A stretch of DNA of 14,019 nt from Deltaproteobacteria bacterium (GTDB lineage: Bacteria > Desulfobacterota > SM23-61), in contig JAPLIW010000748.1 in the NCBI GenBank assembly GCA_026388915.1, forward strand, positions 1 to 14,019, in the 5' to 3' direction. Positions 6,045 to 13,538 of this stretch are shown piece after piece; the first letter of the stretch is position 1, and each line of letters begins with the position of its first letter. The notes under the pieces are model-generated. The model did not search any database. It was not told where the DNA came from and was given only the letters and a program-made list of their open reading frames with translations. Both the position numbers and the translations under genes were made by a program.

Positions 6045-7223
6045 TCAAATCGCCTTTTCCCGCCGGAGTCCTTCGATAGCCTGCCGGTCATATCCCAACT
6101 CGCTCAAAAGCTCCTCCGTATGCTGGCCCAAGGCGGGGGCGGGATGGTTTATCTCCCCGGGGGTCTCGGAGAGCTTGATGGGAATGCCGATCTGCTTCAC
6201 CCGGCCCGCCTGGGGATGTTCCACCTCGACGATCATCTGCCGGTGGAGAACCTGCGGGTCCTGCAAAGTCTCCCCCATGTCTTTCACCGGCCCCAGGCAA
6301 ACATCCTGCCCCTGGAACAGGGCCACCCATTCATCCCGGTCTTTCTGGCGGAAGGTCTCCCTGAGAAAAGCATAAATCTCCTGACGCTTCTCTCCTTCCG
6401 TCCACTGGTGGGGAATGAAATCTTCCCTCCCCAAAGCCCGGCAAAGATTGGCCCAAAAATGAGGCTCCAGCGGGCCCAGGGAAATGGCCTTTCCATCTTT
6501 GGTTTCATAGAGCGAATAGCAGGGGATGTTCCCGGCGCCCCAAAATTCTCCCCTTTTAGGAGACCTTCCGGTGGAGAGAAGCTCCGCCAGGGCGGCATGC
6601 TGCAATCCCACCACTCCGTCGAACATGGAAATATCCACCCATTGCCCTTTTCCTTCTCTCTGGGCAGCCATGAGGGCCACCAGAATCCCCACTGCGGCCA
6701 TCAGCCCCCCTCCGCTGTAATCGGCAACAAAAACCGAAGGCAGGGCCGGCGGCCGATCTGCATATCCTTGGGGGTCCAGGATCCCGCTGTAGCCCATGTA
6801 GTTGAGGTCATGACCGGCCAACAAGCGATAGGGACCATCCTGCCCATACCCGGAGATGGAACAATAAACGATCCGGGGGTTGATTTCTTTCATCCGTCGG
6901 TAATCGATCCCCAGCCGCTCCACGACTCCCGGGCGAAATCCTTCTACGATCACCTGGGAGGTCCGCGCCAAAGCGGAGAAAATTTCCTTCCCCTTGGAGG
7001 ATTTAAGATTCAGGGTTATGCTTTTCTTGTTCCGGTTGAGGTCCAGAAAACGAATGCCCCATCCCTCGATGGAAGGCTTCTCGGTCCGAAACCAATCCCC
7101 TCCCACTTCCGGGTTTTCCACTTTAATCACCTCAGCCCCAAAATCGGCCAGGAGATGGGTGCAATAGGGCCCCGGCAAAGTGAGGGTCAAATCCAGAATG
7201 CGAATCCCTTTTAATGCCGCCAT
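6045..7223 (-). CDS. CaiB/BaiF-family protein, alpha-methylacyl-CoA racemase-like
   Basis: A 392-aa enzyme of the family-III CoA-transferase / alpha-methylacyl-CoA racemase fold. The start is taken at ATG 7223 because GGAGG lies 6 bases upstream. An ATG 30 bases further upstream (7253) has no such site and gives an N-terminal tail atypical of the family. From 7223, His138 (in GHDLNY), Asp168 (in ADYSGGG) and Glu253 (in GPLEPHFW) have spacings of 30 and 85 residues. These are identical to those of the racemase triad His126, Asp156 and Glu241 of mycobacterial MCR. That favours 2-methylacyl-CoA epimerisation, or a closely related activity, over plain CoA transfer. The transferase alternative stays open because Asp168 is shared by both groups. 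It follows the dehydratase gene by 128 bp. Confidence 0.88.
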   Translation of the reverse strand: MAALKGIRILDLTLTLPGPYCTHLLADFGAEVIKVENPEVGGDWFRTEKPSIEGWGIRFLDLNRNKKSITLNLKSSKGKEIFSALARTSQVIVEGFRPGVVERLGIDYRRMKEINPRIVYCSISGYGQDGPYRLLAGHDLNYMGYSGILDPQGYADRPPALPSVFVADYSGGGLMAAVGILVALMAAQREGKGQWVDISMFDGVVGLQHAALAELLSTGRSPKRGEFWGAGNIPCYSLYETKDGKAISLGPLEPHFWANLCRALGREDFIPHQWTEGEKRQEIYAFLRETFRQKDRDEWVALFQGQDVCLGPVKDMGETLQDPQVLHRQMIVEVEHPQAGRVKQIGIPIKLSETPGEINHPAPALGQHTEELLSELGYDRQAIEGLRREKAI

Positions 7224-7229
7224 CGGATG

Positions 7230-7234
7230 CCTCC
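7230..7234 (-). promoter_or_regulatory. Ribosome binding site fixing the racemase-like start
   Basis: GGAGG on the minus strand, 6 bases before the ATG at 7223. The alternative ATG at 7253 has no comparable purine tract, so this site decides the start. Confidence 0.7.
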
Positions 7235-7351
7235 GTTCATTTCCTTTCCCCATGAAACGACCAGCGCTTTACCGCCGGGAGCGGAGCGAGCAAATACCCC
7301 CCGGCTCTTCGGGCTGACAAAGGCCTGCCAGGATTCCAGATCCCGTCTGGA

Positions 7352-8800
7352 TCAGGGAATCCCCGAGATTTCTTTGGCCAGGTTCTTTTTCTCCTCGAAG
7401 TCAACCAACCGGTTGAGGCTGCTCTTCTGGGCCGCCGGCGGTCCCGCACCATGCACCGATTCCACCATGTAGCCCACGGAATTGATCCCGAAGAGGATAT
7501 TCTGGATCAAGAAAATGAGCCGCATCTTATGCTCCGTGGGAACCTCGGGCAACCCCTTCATGTATTTTTCCACATACTTGCCGATCTCCGGGCTTTTCAG
7601 GTCTTTCTCGGACACCATGGTGCCCAGAATTCCTCCCGTAACGTCCACCGCCAACCGGGCCATCTCAAAGGGCAGGGCCCCCACATTGAGCTTGCACACA
7701 TTGCCCAGCAGTTGATCGACGAAGTAAGAACCCGCCTCCGTCTTTACTCCTTCCACACCCGTGGCGATACCACAGCAATAAATCGTCTCGGTGAGGCGCA
7801 CCATGTCGATGATCTTATCTCGGATATGAGGCATCTCGTCGAGCCCGTTGTATTCGGCCAGAAGCTTGACCGCCCCGATCAGGACATCGCTCACCCCCGC
7901 TTTGCAGCCCCCGTAGGACTGGCGATGACCGGCCGCAAAAAGGAAGGGAATCCGTCCCGCGAATTCAACCTCTTTATAAAGAAAGACTCTCTCCCAGGGG
8001 ACGAAAACATTATCAAAGACCAGCAAGGTTTCCTGCCCGCTGAACCGGGGATTGCCCAGGTCGATGGAGCAGTCCTCCAATTTCCGGGTATCTCCGGGAT
8101 TGCGGCCGTAGATGTGAATGATCCCTTCCGCATCCGTGGGTGTCGCGAAGGCCACGGCATAATCCCGGTCCTCCTTTTTCATGGCCGCCGTGGGCGCGAC
8201 GATCGTGTATTGGGAGTTAATGGACCCCGTCTGATTGGATTTGGCCCCCCGCACGACGATTCCTTCCTTCTTTTCTTCGACTACGTGGAGGTACATATCA
8301 GGATCTGCCTGCTCGTGGGGTCTCCGGGAACGATCGCCCTTTACGTCGGTCATGGCCACGCCCACGTAATAATCCTTCTCCTGCACCTCCCGCATGAACC
8401 TTAAAAACCGGTCATGGTAATGAGTTCCCAGCTTTTTATCCATTTCGCTGGTGACTATGAACATGGCGTTGGCCACGTCCATGGTGGCGCAGCGTTGAAA
8501 ACAGGTGCCCGTCTTCTGCCCTAAAAGCCTGGCCATCTTAACCTTCTTCACCATGTCATCAATACTCTGAAAGACGTGGGTAAAACGGCTGACCTTTTTG
8601 CCCGTCAAAGAAGAAGTCACGGTCAGCAGGTCTTCATACTTCGGGTCAAAAGCCAAGTCGTGCGTCATGGCCACCGCATTCTGCGAGGGAATGACGATGG
8701 GGTGGTCCACAGGGTTGGAGATACGTTCCCCCATGATGTAGACTTTGTGCTTCATCTTCCGCAAACCATCCCGGTACTGCTTCCCATTCATCAATGGCAT
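7352..8800 (-). CDS. 4-hydroxybutyryl-CoA dehydratase homologue (AbfD family)
   Basis: A 482-aa [4Fe-4S]/FAD radical dehydratase of the AbfD / HpaB fold. AbfD turns 4-hydroxybutyryl-CoA into crotonyl-CoA and also isomerises vinylacetyl-CoA. The start is taken at ATG 8800, since AAGGAGG (8807-8813) is 6 bases away, whereas the ATG at 8806 touches it. In this numbering the cluster ligands are Cys100, Cys104, His292 and Cys299, against Cys99, Cys103, His292 and Cys299 in the Clostridium aminobutyricum enzyme. Glu257 (GQETLLVFDN), Tyr296 and Lys300 (in HRQSYGGCK) also coincide. The substrate-side stretches GDR, NQTGSIN (189-195) and ESVHGAG are present. All catalytic ligands are intact, so a working dehydratase is expected, perhaps on a substituted 4-hydroxyacyl-CoA given the racemase-like neighbour. 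Enzymes of this type are oxygen-sensitive, which supports an anaerobic host. Confidence 0.93.
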   Translation of the reverse strand: MPLMNGKQYRDGLRKMKHKVYIMGERISNPVDHPIVIPSQNAVAMTHDLAFDPKYEDLLTVTSSLTGKKVSRFTHVFQSIDDMVKKVKMARLLGQKTGTCFQRCATMDVANAMFIVTSEMDKKLGTHYHDRFLRFMREVQEKDYYVGVAMTDVKGDRSRRPHEQADPDMYLHVVEEKKEGIVVRGAKSNQTGSINSQYTIVAPTAAMKKEDRDYAVAFATPTDAEGIIHIYGRNPGDTRKLEDCSIDLGNPRFSGQETLLVFDNVFVPWERVFLYKEVEFAGRIPFLFAAGHRQSYGGCKAGVSDVLIGAVKLLAEYNGLDEMPHIRDKIIDMVRLTETIYCCGIATGVEGVKTEAGSYFVDQLLGNVCKLNVGALPFEMARLAVDVTGGILGTMVSEKDLKSPEIGKYVEKYMKGLPEVPTEHKMRLIFLIQNILFGINSVGYMVESVHGAGPPAAQKSSLNRLVDFEEKKNLAKEISGIP

Positions 8801-8806
8801 ATTCAT

Positions 8807-8813
8807 CCTCCTT
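8807..8813 (-). promoter_or_regulatory. Ribosome binding site fixing the dehydratase start
   Basis: AAGGAGG on the minus strand, directly abutting an ATG at 8806 (too close) and 6 bases from the in-frame ATG at 8800. It therefore supports initiation at 8800. Confidence 0.75.
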
Positions 8814-8849
8814 ACTTTAATAATCCTGCAATCCTAAATGAACACCCTA

Positions 8850-8992
8850 AATTTGATGATCTCGTAAAAAGTCTCTTGGAGCGTCACCCCGGCGAAAGCC
8901 GGGGTCCAGAACATATTGAAATAACTGGATTCCGGCTTTCGCCGGAATGACGAATTCTATGGAATTGCGACTTTTTACGAGTTCATCAAATT
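8850..8992. repeat. 143-bp MITE-like composite palindrome, copy B of the 28-base hairpin family
   Basis: An outer inverted repeat of 24 bases (8850-8873 and 8969-8992, one mismatch, containing CTCGTAAAAAGTC) encloses two opposed 28-base hairpin units (8882-8909 and 8925-8952) with a 15-base centre. The left unit core is CCCCGGCGAAAGCCGGGG and the right unit core is TTCCGGCTTTCGCCGGAA. The element starts 3 bases past the stop codon of acyl-CoA dehydrogenase 2 and ends about 37 bases before the dehydratase ribosome site. A long RNA hairpin at this operon position could cut or attenuate the transcript. Nested terminal repeats without a gene suggest a non-autonomous mobile element. Confidence 0.88.
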
Positions 8993-8995
8993 CAC

Positions 8996-10114
8996 TCATA
9001 GATATTTGGCTATGATCAACTGCTGAAGTTGGTTGGTTCCTTCCGCAATTTGAGTCAGCTTGGCATTTCTCATCATTTTCTCAAAGGGGTAGTCCTTCAT
9101 ATAGCCATATCCCCCGGCGATCTGGACTCCGTCGGAGGAAACTGCCAGGGCCGCATCGGTGGCAAAGTATTTCGCCATGGCGGCAAACCGAAAGGCATCC
9201 TTGCTCGCCTGGTCGAACAGCGAGGCTGCCTTGTAGAGCAAATGCCGGGCCGCTTCCACCCGGGTCGCCATGCCGGCCAGCAGGGATTGGATGGCCTGAA
9301 ATTGGAAGATCGGACGCCCGAATTGGGCCCGATCCTTAGCGTATCGAAGGGCGTTTTCGAGGGCCCCCTGGCCCACCCCCACTGCTCTGGCGGCAGCCGT
9401 GCAACCGATCTCGCCCATGAACTCCGAAAGGATCCTGGGGCCATCCCCTTCCTGTCCCAATAGGCTTTCCCCGGGGACGCGACAATCCCGGAAAACGGCT
9501 TGGCAGCCATACCTCGCTTCGCTGCCCGTCAGGCCTTCGATCTTCACCACGGGAAAAAGGGCCGTTCCCTTTTCCAGCAAGAGCCCGCTCATGGTTCCCT
9601 GGGTCCGGACGAAAATCGCCAGAATGCCGGCCGCGTCGCCGTTGGCGACGAAACAGGGGGCTCCGTTCAATACGTAGGTTGGGCCTTCCTTGACCGCGGC
9701 CACGGGGACAGCGGCCAGATCCAGGGCCGCGGCCTCATTCAGGGAGAACCCAAAAATGATTTCCCCTTTGGCCATGGCGGCCAGATAACTCTTGTGGGAC
9801 TCTTTTCCATTCTTTAAGATGAACCGAGCGCCCAGGTTTTGGAAGGCGCAGATAACCGCCGAGGTGGGGCAGATTTTGCTGATCTCCTCAAGGGTGATGC
9901 AGAAATCCATGAAGCCGGCTCCCTCGCCTCCCTGCTCTTTGGGGACCAGCAGGGATAAAAGCCGGTTCTGCCCCAATATTCCGCTTACTTCATGGGGAAA
10001 GGAGGCTGTGCCGTCGACCTCAGCCGCTCGAGGGGCAATCCTTTTCTGCACCAGATTTTTCACCACGTCCCGAAATAGGGTTTGCTTTTTCGTTAATTGA
10101 TAGGAACCTTCCAT
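8996..10114 (-). CDS. Acyl-CoA dehydrogenase 2, divergent FAD/substrate loop
   Basis: A 372-aa acyl-CoA dehydrogenase-fold flavoprotein that would pass electrons to the Etf encoded just upstream. The start is ATG 10114, 13 bases after the EtfA stop and preceded by GGGGGAAAC. A GTG at 10150 would overlap EtfA and has weaker support. The C-terminal catalytic segment is conserved: GGYGYMKDYP, then AEGTNQ with the presumed base Glu358. RAQFG (262-266), which contacts FAD across the dimer, is also intact. However, the usual loop with T/S-EP-x-AGSD, which holds flavin and thioester, reads SLNEAAALD here (124-132), so the Glu-Pro and Gly-Ser-Asp elements are altered. That makes it a divergent paralogue of the dehydrogenase at 12200-13351, perhaps with another substrate or a reductase role. 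Family is firm; activity is uncertain. Confidence 0.92.
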   Translation of the reverse strand: MEGSYQLTKKQTLFRDVVKNLVQKRIAPRAAEVDGTASFPHEVSGILGQNRLLSLLVPKEQGGEGAGFMDFCITLEEISKICPTSAVICAFQNLGARFILKNGKESHKSYLAAMAKGEIIFGFSLNEAAALDLAAVPVAAVKEGPTYVLNGAPCFVANGDAAGILAIFVRTQGTMSGLLLEKGTALFPVVKIEGLTGSEARYGCQAVFRDCRVPGESLLGQEGDGPRILSEFMGEIGCTAAARAVGVGQGALENALRYAKDRAQFGRPIFQFQAIQSLLAGMATRVEAARHLLYKAASLFDQASKDAFRFAAMAKYFATDAALAVSSDGVQIAGGYGYMKDYPFEKMMRNAKLTQIAEGTNQLQQLIIAKYL

Positions 10115-10127
10115 GTTTCCCCCAAAT

Positions 10128-11339
10128 TCATCTCCGTGAGGTTTCACCACCTTTTAATTTCCGAACCACATGGGTCAATGCCGGCACCACCTGAAACAGG
10201 TCCCCCACGATTCCAAAATCTGCCACCTTAAGAATAGGAGCTTCAGGGTCTTTATTAATGGCCACAACGATATCCGAAGTCTGCATACCCACTAAATGCT
10301 GAATAGCCCCGGAAATGCCACAAGCGATGTAAAGCTTCGGACAAACGGTCTTCCCCGTCTGTCCCACCTGAAAAGGATGGGGTTTCCATCCGGCATCGAC
10401 AGCCGCCCGTGAGGCCCCGACGGATCCACCCAAAACCTTGGCCAACTCTTCGAGCAGGTGAAAGTTTTCAGCCTTCTCCAGCCCCCGGCCACCGGAGACG
10501 ACAATCTCTGCTTCTTCAAGATTCGCCATCTGATCCGCGGCTTCGATGATCTGCAGGATGCGGGTCCGGAGACTTTTGGAATCTACCCGGCCATCGATCC
10601 TGATCATTTCTCCCCGGCGAGAAAAATCAGGGACGGGCTTCTTCATCACTTTAGGGCGAACGGTAGCCATCTGGGGTCGATGGTTTGCACATTTGATGGT
10701 GGCCATGATATTGCCGCCAAAGGCCGGCCGAACCTGAAGGAGAAACCCGGTTTTATCTTCAATTTCCAGGCCGGTACAATCCGCAGTCAGACCGGTCCGG
10801 AGACGAGCAGCAATCCTGGGTGCTAAGTCACGCCCCGTCGTCGTAGCCCCGAAAAGAACGATGGAGGGCTTATATTGGGTAATCACCCCTGACAGGGCAT
10901 CGGCGTAAGGCTCCGTATGGTATCGTTTAAGCTCTTCATCTTCCAGCAGATAGACCTTGTCCGCGCCATGGGCGAAGAGGATCGGGCATAGGGTCTCAAC
11001 TTCCGACCCCATCAGAGCCGCGGCCAGCTCCTGATGGAGAGTGCGGGCGAGGTTTTGGCCTGCCCCGAGCAGTTCCAGCGCGCAATCCCTCAGTCTTCCC
11101 CCGTGCTGCTCGGCAAACACGAGGACCCCCTGATACTTTTCAATGCTGGGGGTGGCGCTCGCTGCCTCTCGTTCGATGGATATGGCTTCGAAGGGGCAAA
11201 CTTCCCGGCAGGCCCCGCAAAGGGTACAGCCTTCCCTGATGACTGCTTTATTCTCGACCAGCTCCAAACAGCCGAAAGGACAGCTGGGAAGACAATTTCC
11301 GCAACCCGTGCATTGATCTTCTAGGATCCGAATCCCCAT
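10128..11339 (-). CDS. etfA: Electron transfer flavoprotein alpha subunit fused to a 2x[4Fe-4S] ferredoxin domain
   Basis: A 403-aa EtfA with an N-terminal ferredoxin. Two complete cluster motifs are present: Cys10, Cys13, Cys16, Cys20 followed by Pro, and Cys38, Cys41, Cys44, Cys48 followed by Pro. The alpha-subunit N-domain follows (about 70-260), then the C-terminal FAD domain with SGGRGL (282-287), GASR (308-311), QVGQTGKTV (324-332), GISGAIQH (341-348) and INKD (361-364). The ferredoxin-EtfA fusion is known from CarE of the Acetobacterium caffeyl-CoA reductase and from bifurcating lactate dehydrogenase Etfs, where the clusters exchange electrons with ferredoxin. It starts 9 bases after the EtfB stop with GAGGAAAGG as ribosome site, so the two subunits are surely co-expressed. 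It may be an electron-bifurcating or confurcating Etf; a plain acceptor-linked Etf is the alternative. Confidence 0.95.
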   Translation of the reverse strand: MGIRILEDQCTGCGNCLPSCPFGCLELVENKAVIREGCTLCGACREVCPFEAISIEREAASATPSIEKYQGVLVFAEQHGGRLRDCALELLGAGQNLARTLHQELAAALMGSEVETLCPILFAHGADKVYLLEDEELKRYHTEPYADALSGVITQYKPSIVLFGATTTGRDLAPRIAARLRTGLTADCTGLEIEDKTGFLLQVRPAFGGNIMATIKCANHRPQMATVRPKVMKKPVPDFSRRGEMIRIDGRVDSKSLRTRILQIIEAADQMANLEEAEIVVSGGRGLEKAENFHLLEELAKVLGGSVGASRAAVDAGWKPHPFQVGQTGKTVCPKLYIACGISGAIQHLVGMQTSDIVVAINKDPEAPILKVADFGIVGDLFQVVPALTHVVRKLKGGETSRR

Positions 11340-11348
11340 CGCCTTTCC

Positions 11349-12143
11349 TCAAGAAAGAATTCCCCTCTGGCTGAGGAATACAGCCAACTTTTGAGCCGCC
11401 TCTTCAGGAGCATCGCCAATGATCTGCCCGCTCCGTTTCACCTCAGGGGTCCAGATGCCCATCACCCAGGTGGGAGAACCCTTCAAACCGATGCGGCTTT
11501 CATCAACCATCAGGTCATCCAAGCCCCAGGTGCGGATTCCTTTCTCCATCGCTTCGGCGAGGTCGCTGAAGGCCGGGGTCCGCGGCTCATTAATCCCTTT
11601 CACTACGGCAAGCAGTGCGGGAAGCCCGCACTCCAGGTCTTCATACCCACTTTCAACTTCCCGCCGAACCCTCATTTCTTGGCCCTGGATTTCTATTTGA
11701 TTTACATACGTGACCTGAGGGATCTGCAGGTGTTCCGCAAGACCGGGGCCCACCTGCCCGGTGTCCACATCGATGGCTTGTTGTCCGCAAAGGATCAGGT
11801 CGAATGGACCGATCTTCTTTATGGCCGCGCTTAAGGTGTAGGCCGTAGCCAGCGTGTCTGAACCGGCAAAAGCTCGGTCACACAACAAAATGGCTTCATC
11901 CGCCCCCATGCTCAGGCCCTTTAACAAGGCATCTTCGGCCTGGGCTGGACCCATGCTGAGAAGAGTGACTTTCCCCCCCTGTTTTTCTTTTATCCGGACA
12001 GCCTCCTCCACGGCATATTCATCAAAAGGATTAAGAATGCTCGGGATGCCCTCCCGGACAATGGTTCCGGTGTCCGCATTGATTTGAATTTTCTTAATTT
12101 CCGCCGTATCTGGAACCTGTTTGATGCAGACGATAACATGCAT
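11349..12143 (-). CDS. etfB: Electron transfer flavoprotein beta subunit
   Basis: A 264-aa EtfB, the usual family length, partner of the ferredoxin-fused EtfA directly downstream. Recognisable parts are VCIKQVPDT at the N-terminus, NPFDEYAVEEA (38-48), and GQQAIDVDTGQVGP (120-133). In the last stretch the residues after Asp resemble the DGDTAQVGP form I recall from bifurcating Etfs (Acidaminococcus, Clostridium) rather than the DDDCNQTG form of AMP-binding mitochondrial-type EtfB. This suggests a second redox-active FAD and NAD(H) binding, but it is a motif-level reading only. The gene begins 56 bp after acyl-CoA dehydrogenase 1, giving a dehydrogenase-EtfB-EtfA order like carCDE. Confidence 0.95.
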   Translation of the reverse strand: MHVIVCIKQVPDTAEIKKIQINADTGTIVREGIPSILNPFDEYAVEEAVRIKEKQGGKVTLLSMGPAQAEDALLKGLSMGADEAILLCDRAFAGSDTLATAYTLSAAIKKIGPFDLILCGQQAIDVDTGQVGPGLAEHLQIPQVTYVNQIEIQGQEMRVRREVESGYEDLECGLPALLAVVKGINEPRTPAFSDLAEAMEKGIRTWGLDDLMVDESRIGLKGSPTWVMGIWTPEVKRSGQIIGDAPEEAAQKLAVFLSQRGILS

Positions 12144-12199
12144 ATCTCTCGGCCCTTCTTATGCCTTCAAGGTGGAAGGAATGGTTTCCCCAAACTGAC

Positions 12200-13351
12200 T
12201 CAAGGGGCCAGCAAGGCCCTGGCCACCACGATTCTTTGGATCTGATTGGTCCCTTCGTATATCTGCAGGATTTTTGCATCCCGCATATATTTTTCCAGGG
12301 GATATTCATCCGTGTATCCATGAAATCCGAGGAGTTGCAGGGCATCGGCAGTCACCTTCATGCACATATCGCTGGCCAAAAATTTGGCCTGGGCTGAATC
12401 CTTGGCCACCGGAAGCTTCTTCTTGATCAGCCAGGCAGCCTTCCAAACCAGGAGCCGGGAGGACTCAATCGTCGCCGCCATGTCCGCCAGGGTATGAGAA
12501 ATGATCTGCTGTCCCAGGGTGACTTTGGCTTTCTCGGGAGATTTTTTGAAGAAGCTCAGGGCCGTTTCAAAGGCGGCCCGGGCCAAACCTAAGGCCACCG
12601 CGGCGCAGGCGGTCATCCTGGCCACATCCAGGTAATCCATTGCGATTCGGAACCCGGACCCAATGTCTCCGAGCAAGTTCTCCTTGGGGATTCTTACATC
12701 GTTCAGGATCAGTTCGGCGGTTTGGGAAGACCGGAAACCCATCTTTCTTTCCACCTTGCCCATGGATAGCCCGGGGGAATCCCCGGGAACGATGAAGGCG
12801 GAAATGCCCTTGGCTCCTTTAGCCTTGTCCGCATTGGCAAAAACCGTGTAGACCCGCGCGATTCCTGCGTTGGTAATGAAACACTTCGTCCCCCGGAGCA
12901 CGTATTCATCGCCCCTTAACTCAGCGGAAGTGGTGAGGGCGGTCACATCTGATCCTGCACCGGGTTCGGTTATGGCAAAAGAAAGCAGGCCAGGGTCTTG
13001 GGGGTCACAAATGCCCGGTAAGAATTTTTTCTTCTGCTTTTCGTTTCCGAACATCTGGAGGGGTTGGTATATATTCGTGGTTGTGCTGAAGGCCAGACCC
13101 GCATCCCCGACGGCCAGCTCTTCAATGATCAGGGCGATGGTGATCGGATCTAAACCCCTGCCCCCGTATTCCTCGGGGATGCTCAAGAAGAGCAAATCCT
13201 CTTGGGCTAACTTCCGGAAGATGTCCCAATGAAAAACATGGGAAGGGTCTCGGTCTATTTTCAGCGAAATAGGCCTGATCTCCCTTTCCGCAAAGTCCCT
13301 GCTTTTCTTCTGCCACGCTTTTTGCTCATCGTTCAATTCAAAGTCGATCAC
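12200..13351 (-). CDS. Acyl-CoA dehydrogenase 1
   Basis: A 383-aa acyl-CoA dehydrogenase, first gene of the minus-strand run. FAD/thioester loop AITEPGAGSD (126-135), CFITNAG (157-163) and the C-terminal GFHGYTDEYP with IYEGTNQIQR (364-373, base Glu366) are all canonical. The one clear departure is the dimer-spanning RxxFG motif: the region at 271-286 reads KAKVTLGQQI, so the Arg and Phe are missing. The start is GTG at 13351 with AAGGGGG about 10 bases upstream; an in-frame TAA lies 9 bases before the GTG, so no longer version is possible. It probably oxidises a saturated acyl-CoA, or reduces an enoyl-CoA, with the Etf encoded next. The exact chain type cannot be told. Confidence 0.95.
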   Translation of the reverse strand: MIDFELNDEQKAWQKKSRDFAEREIRPISLKIDRDPSHVFHWDIFRKLAQEDLLFLSIPEEYGGRGLDPITIALIIEELAVGDAGLAFSTTTNIYQPLQMFGNEKQKKKFLPGICDPQDPGLLSFAITEPGAGSDVTALTTSAELRGDEYVLRGTKCFITNAGIARVYTVFANADKAKGAKGISAFIVPGDSPGLSMGKVERKMGFRSSQTAELILNDVRIPKENLLGDIGSGFRIAMDYLDVARMTACAAVALGLARAAFETALSFFKKSPEKAKVTLGQQIISHTLADMAATIESSRLLVWKAAWLIKKKLPVAKDSAQAKFLASDMCMKVTADALQLLGFHGYTDEYPLEKYMRDAKILQIYEGTNQIQRIVVARALLAP

Positions 13352-13538
13352 GAATTAATGACCCCCTTAGGCTTCAGATTCCCACTTCTTTATACCCCCC
13401 CTGTCTTCCCCCTTTGGAAAAAGGAGAGGAACAGGGAGAAAAAAATTCTTTCCTTCCCTCTCACCCTCCCGGATGAAGGGTGGGTGGATCCCACAGGAAA
13501 GCCGCAGAGAGAAAAAGCCCAGCCTTCCGTTTGCATGA

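Noticed and set aside
6120..7214. 364-codon open frame on the plus strand
   Set aside because: It lies opposite the racemase-like gene, which has a full catalytic triad. The plus-strand product has no recognisable motif and no ribosome site; it arises from the codon bias of the real gene.
7335..7351. TCCAGA/TCTGGA hairpin directly after the dehydratase stop
   Set aside because: Only a 6-bp stem with no U tract follows, so it is not supported as a terminator.
7451..8404. 317-codon open frame on the plus strand
   Set aside because: It is antisense to the dehydratase homologue, with a histidine-rich shadow composition and no domain resemblance.
699..8992. CRISPR array interpretation of the repeated 28-base units
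   Set aside because: The units occur as opposed pairs at two distant sites, not as regularly spaced direct repeats with unique spacers, and no cas genes are present.
10115..10150. Upstream GTG start for acyl-CoA dehydrogenase 2
   Set aside because: It would overlap the EtfA gene by 23 bases. The ATG at 10114 has GGGGGA nearby and matches the family N-terminus better.
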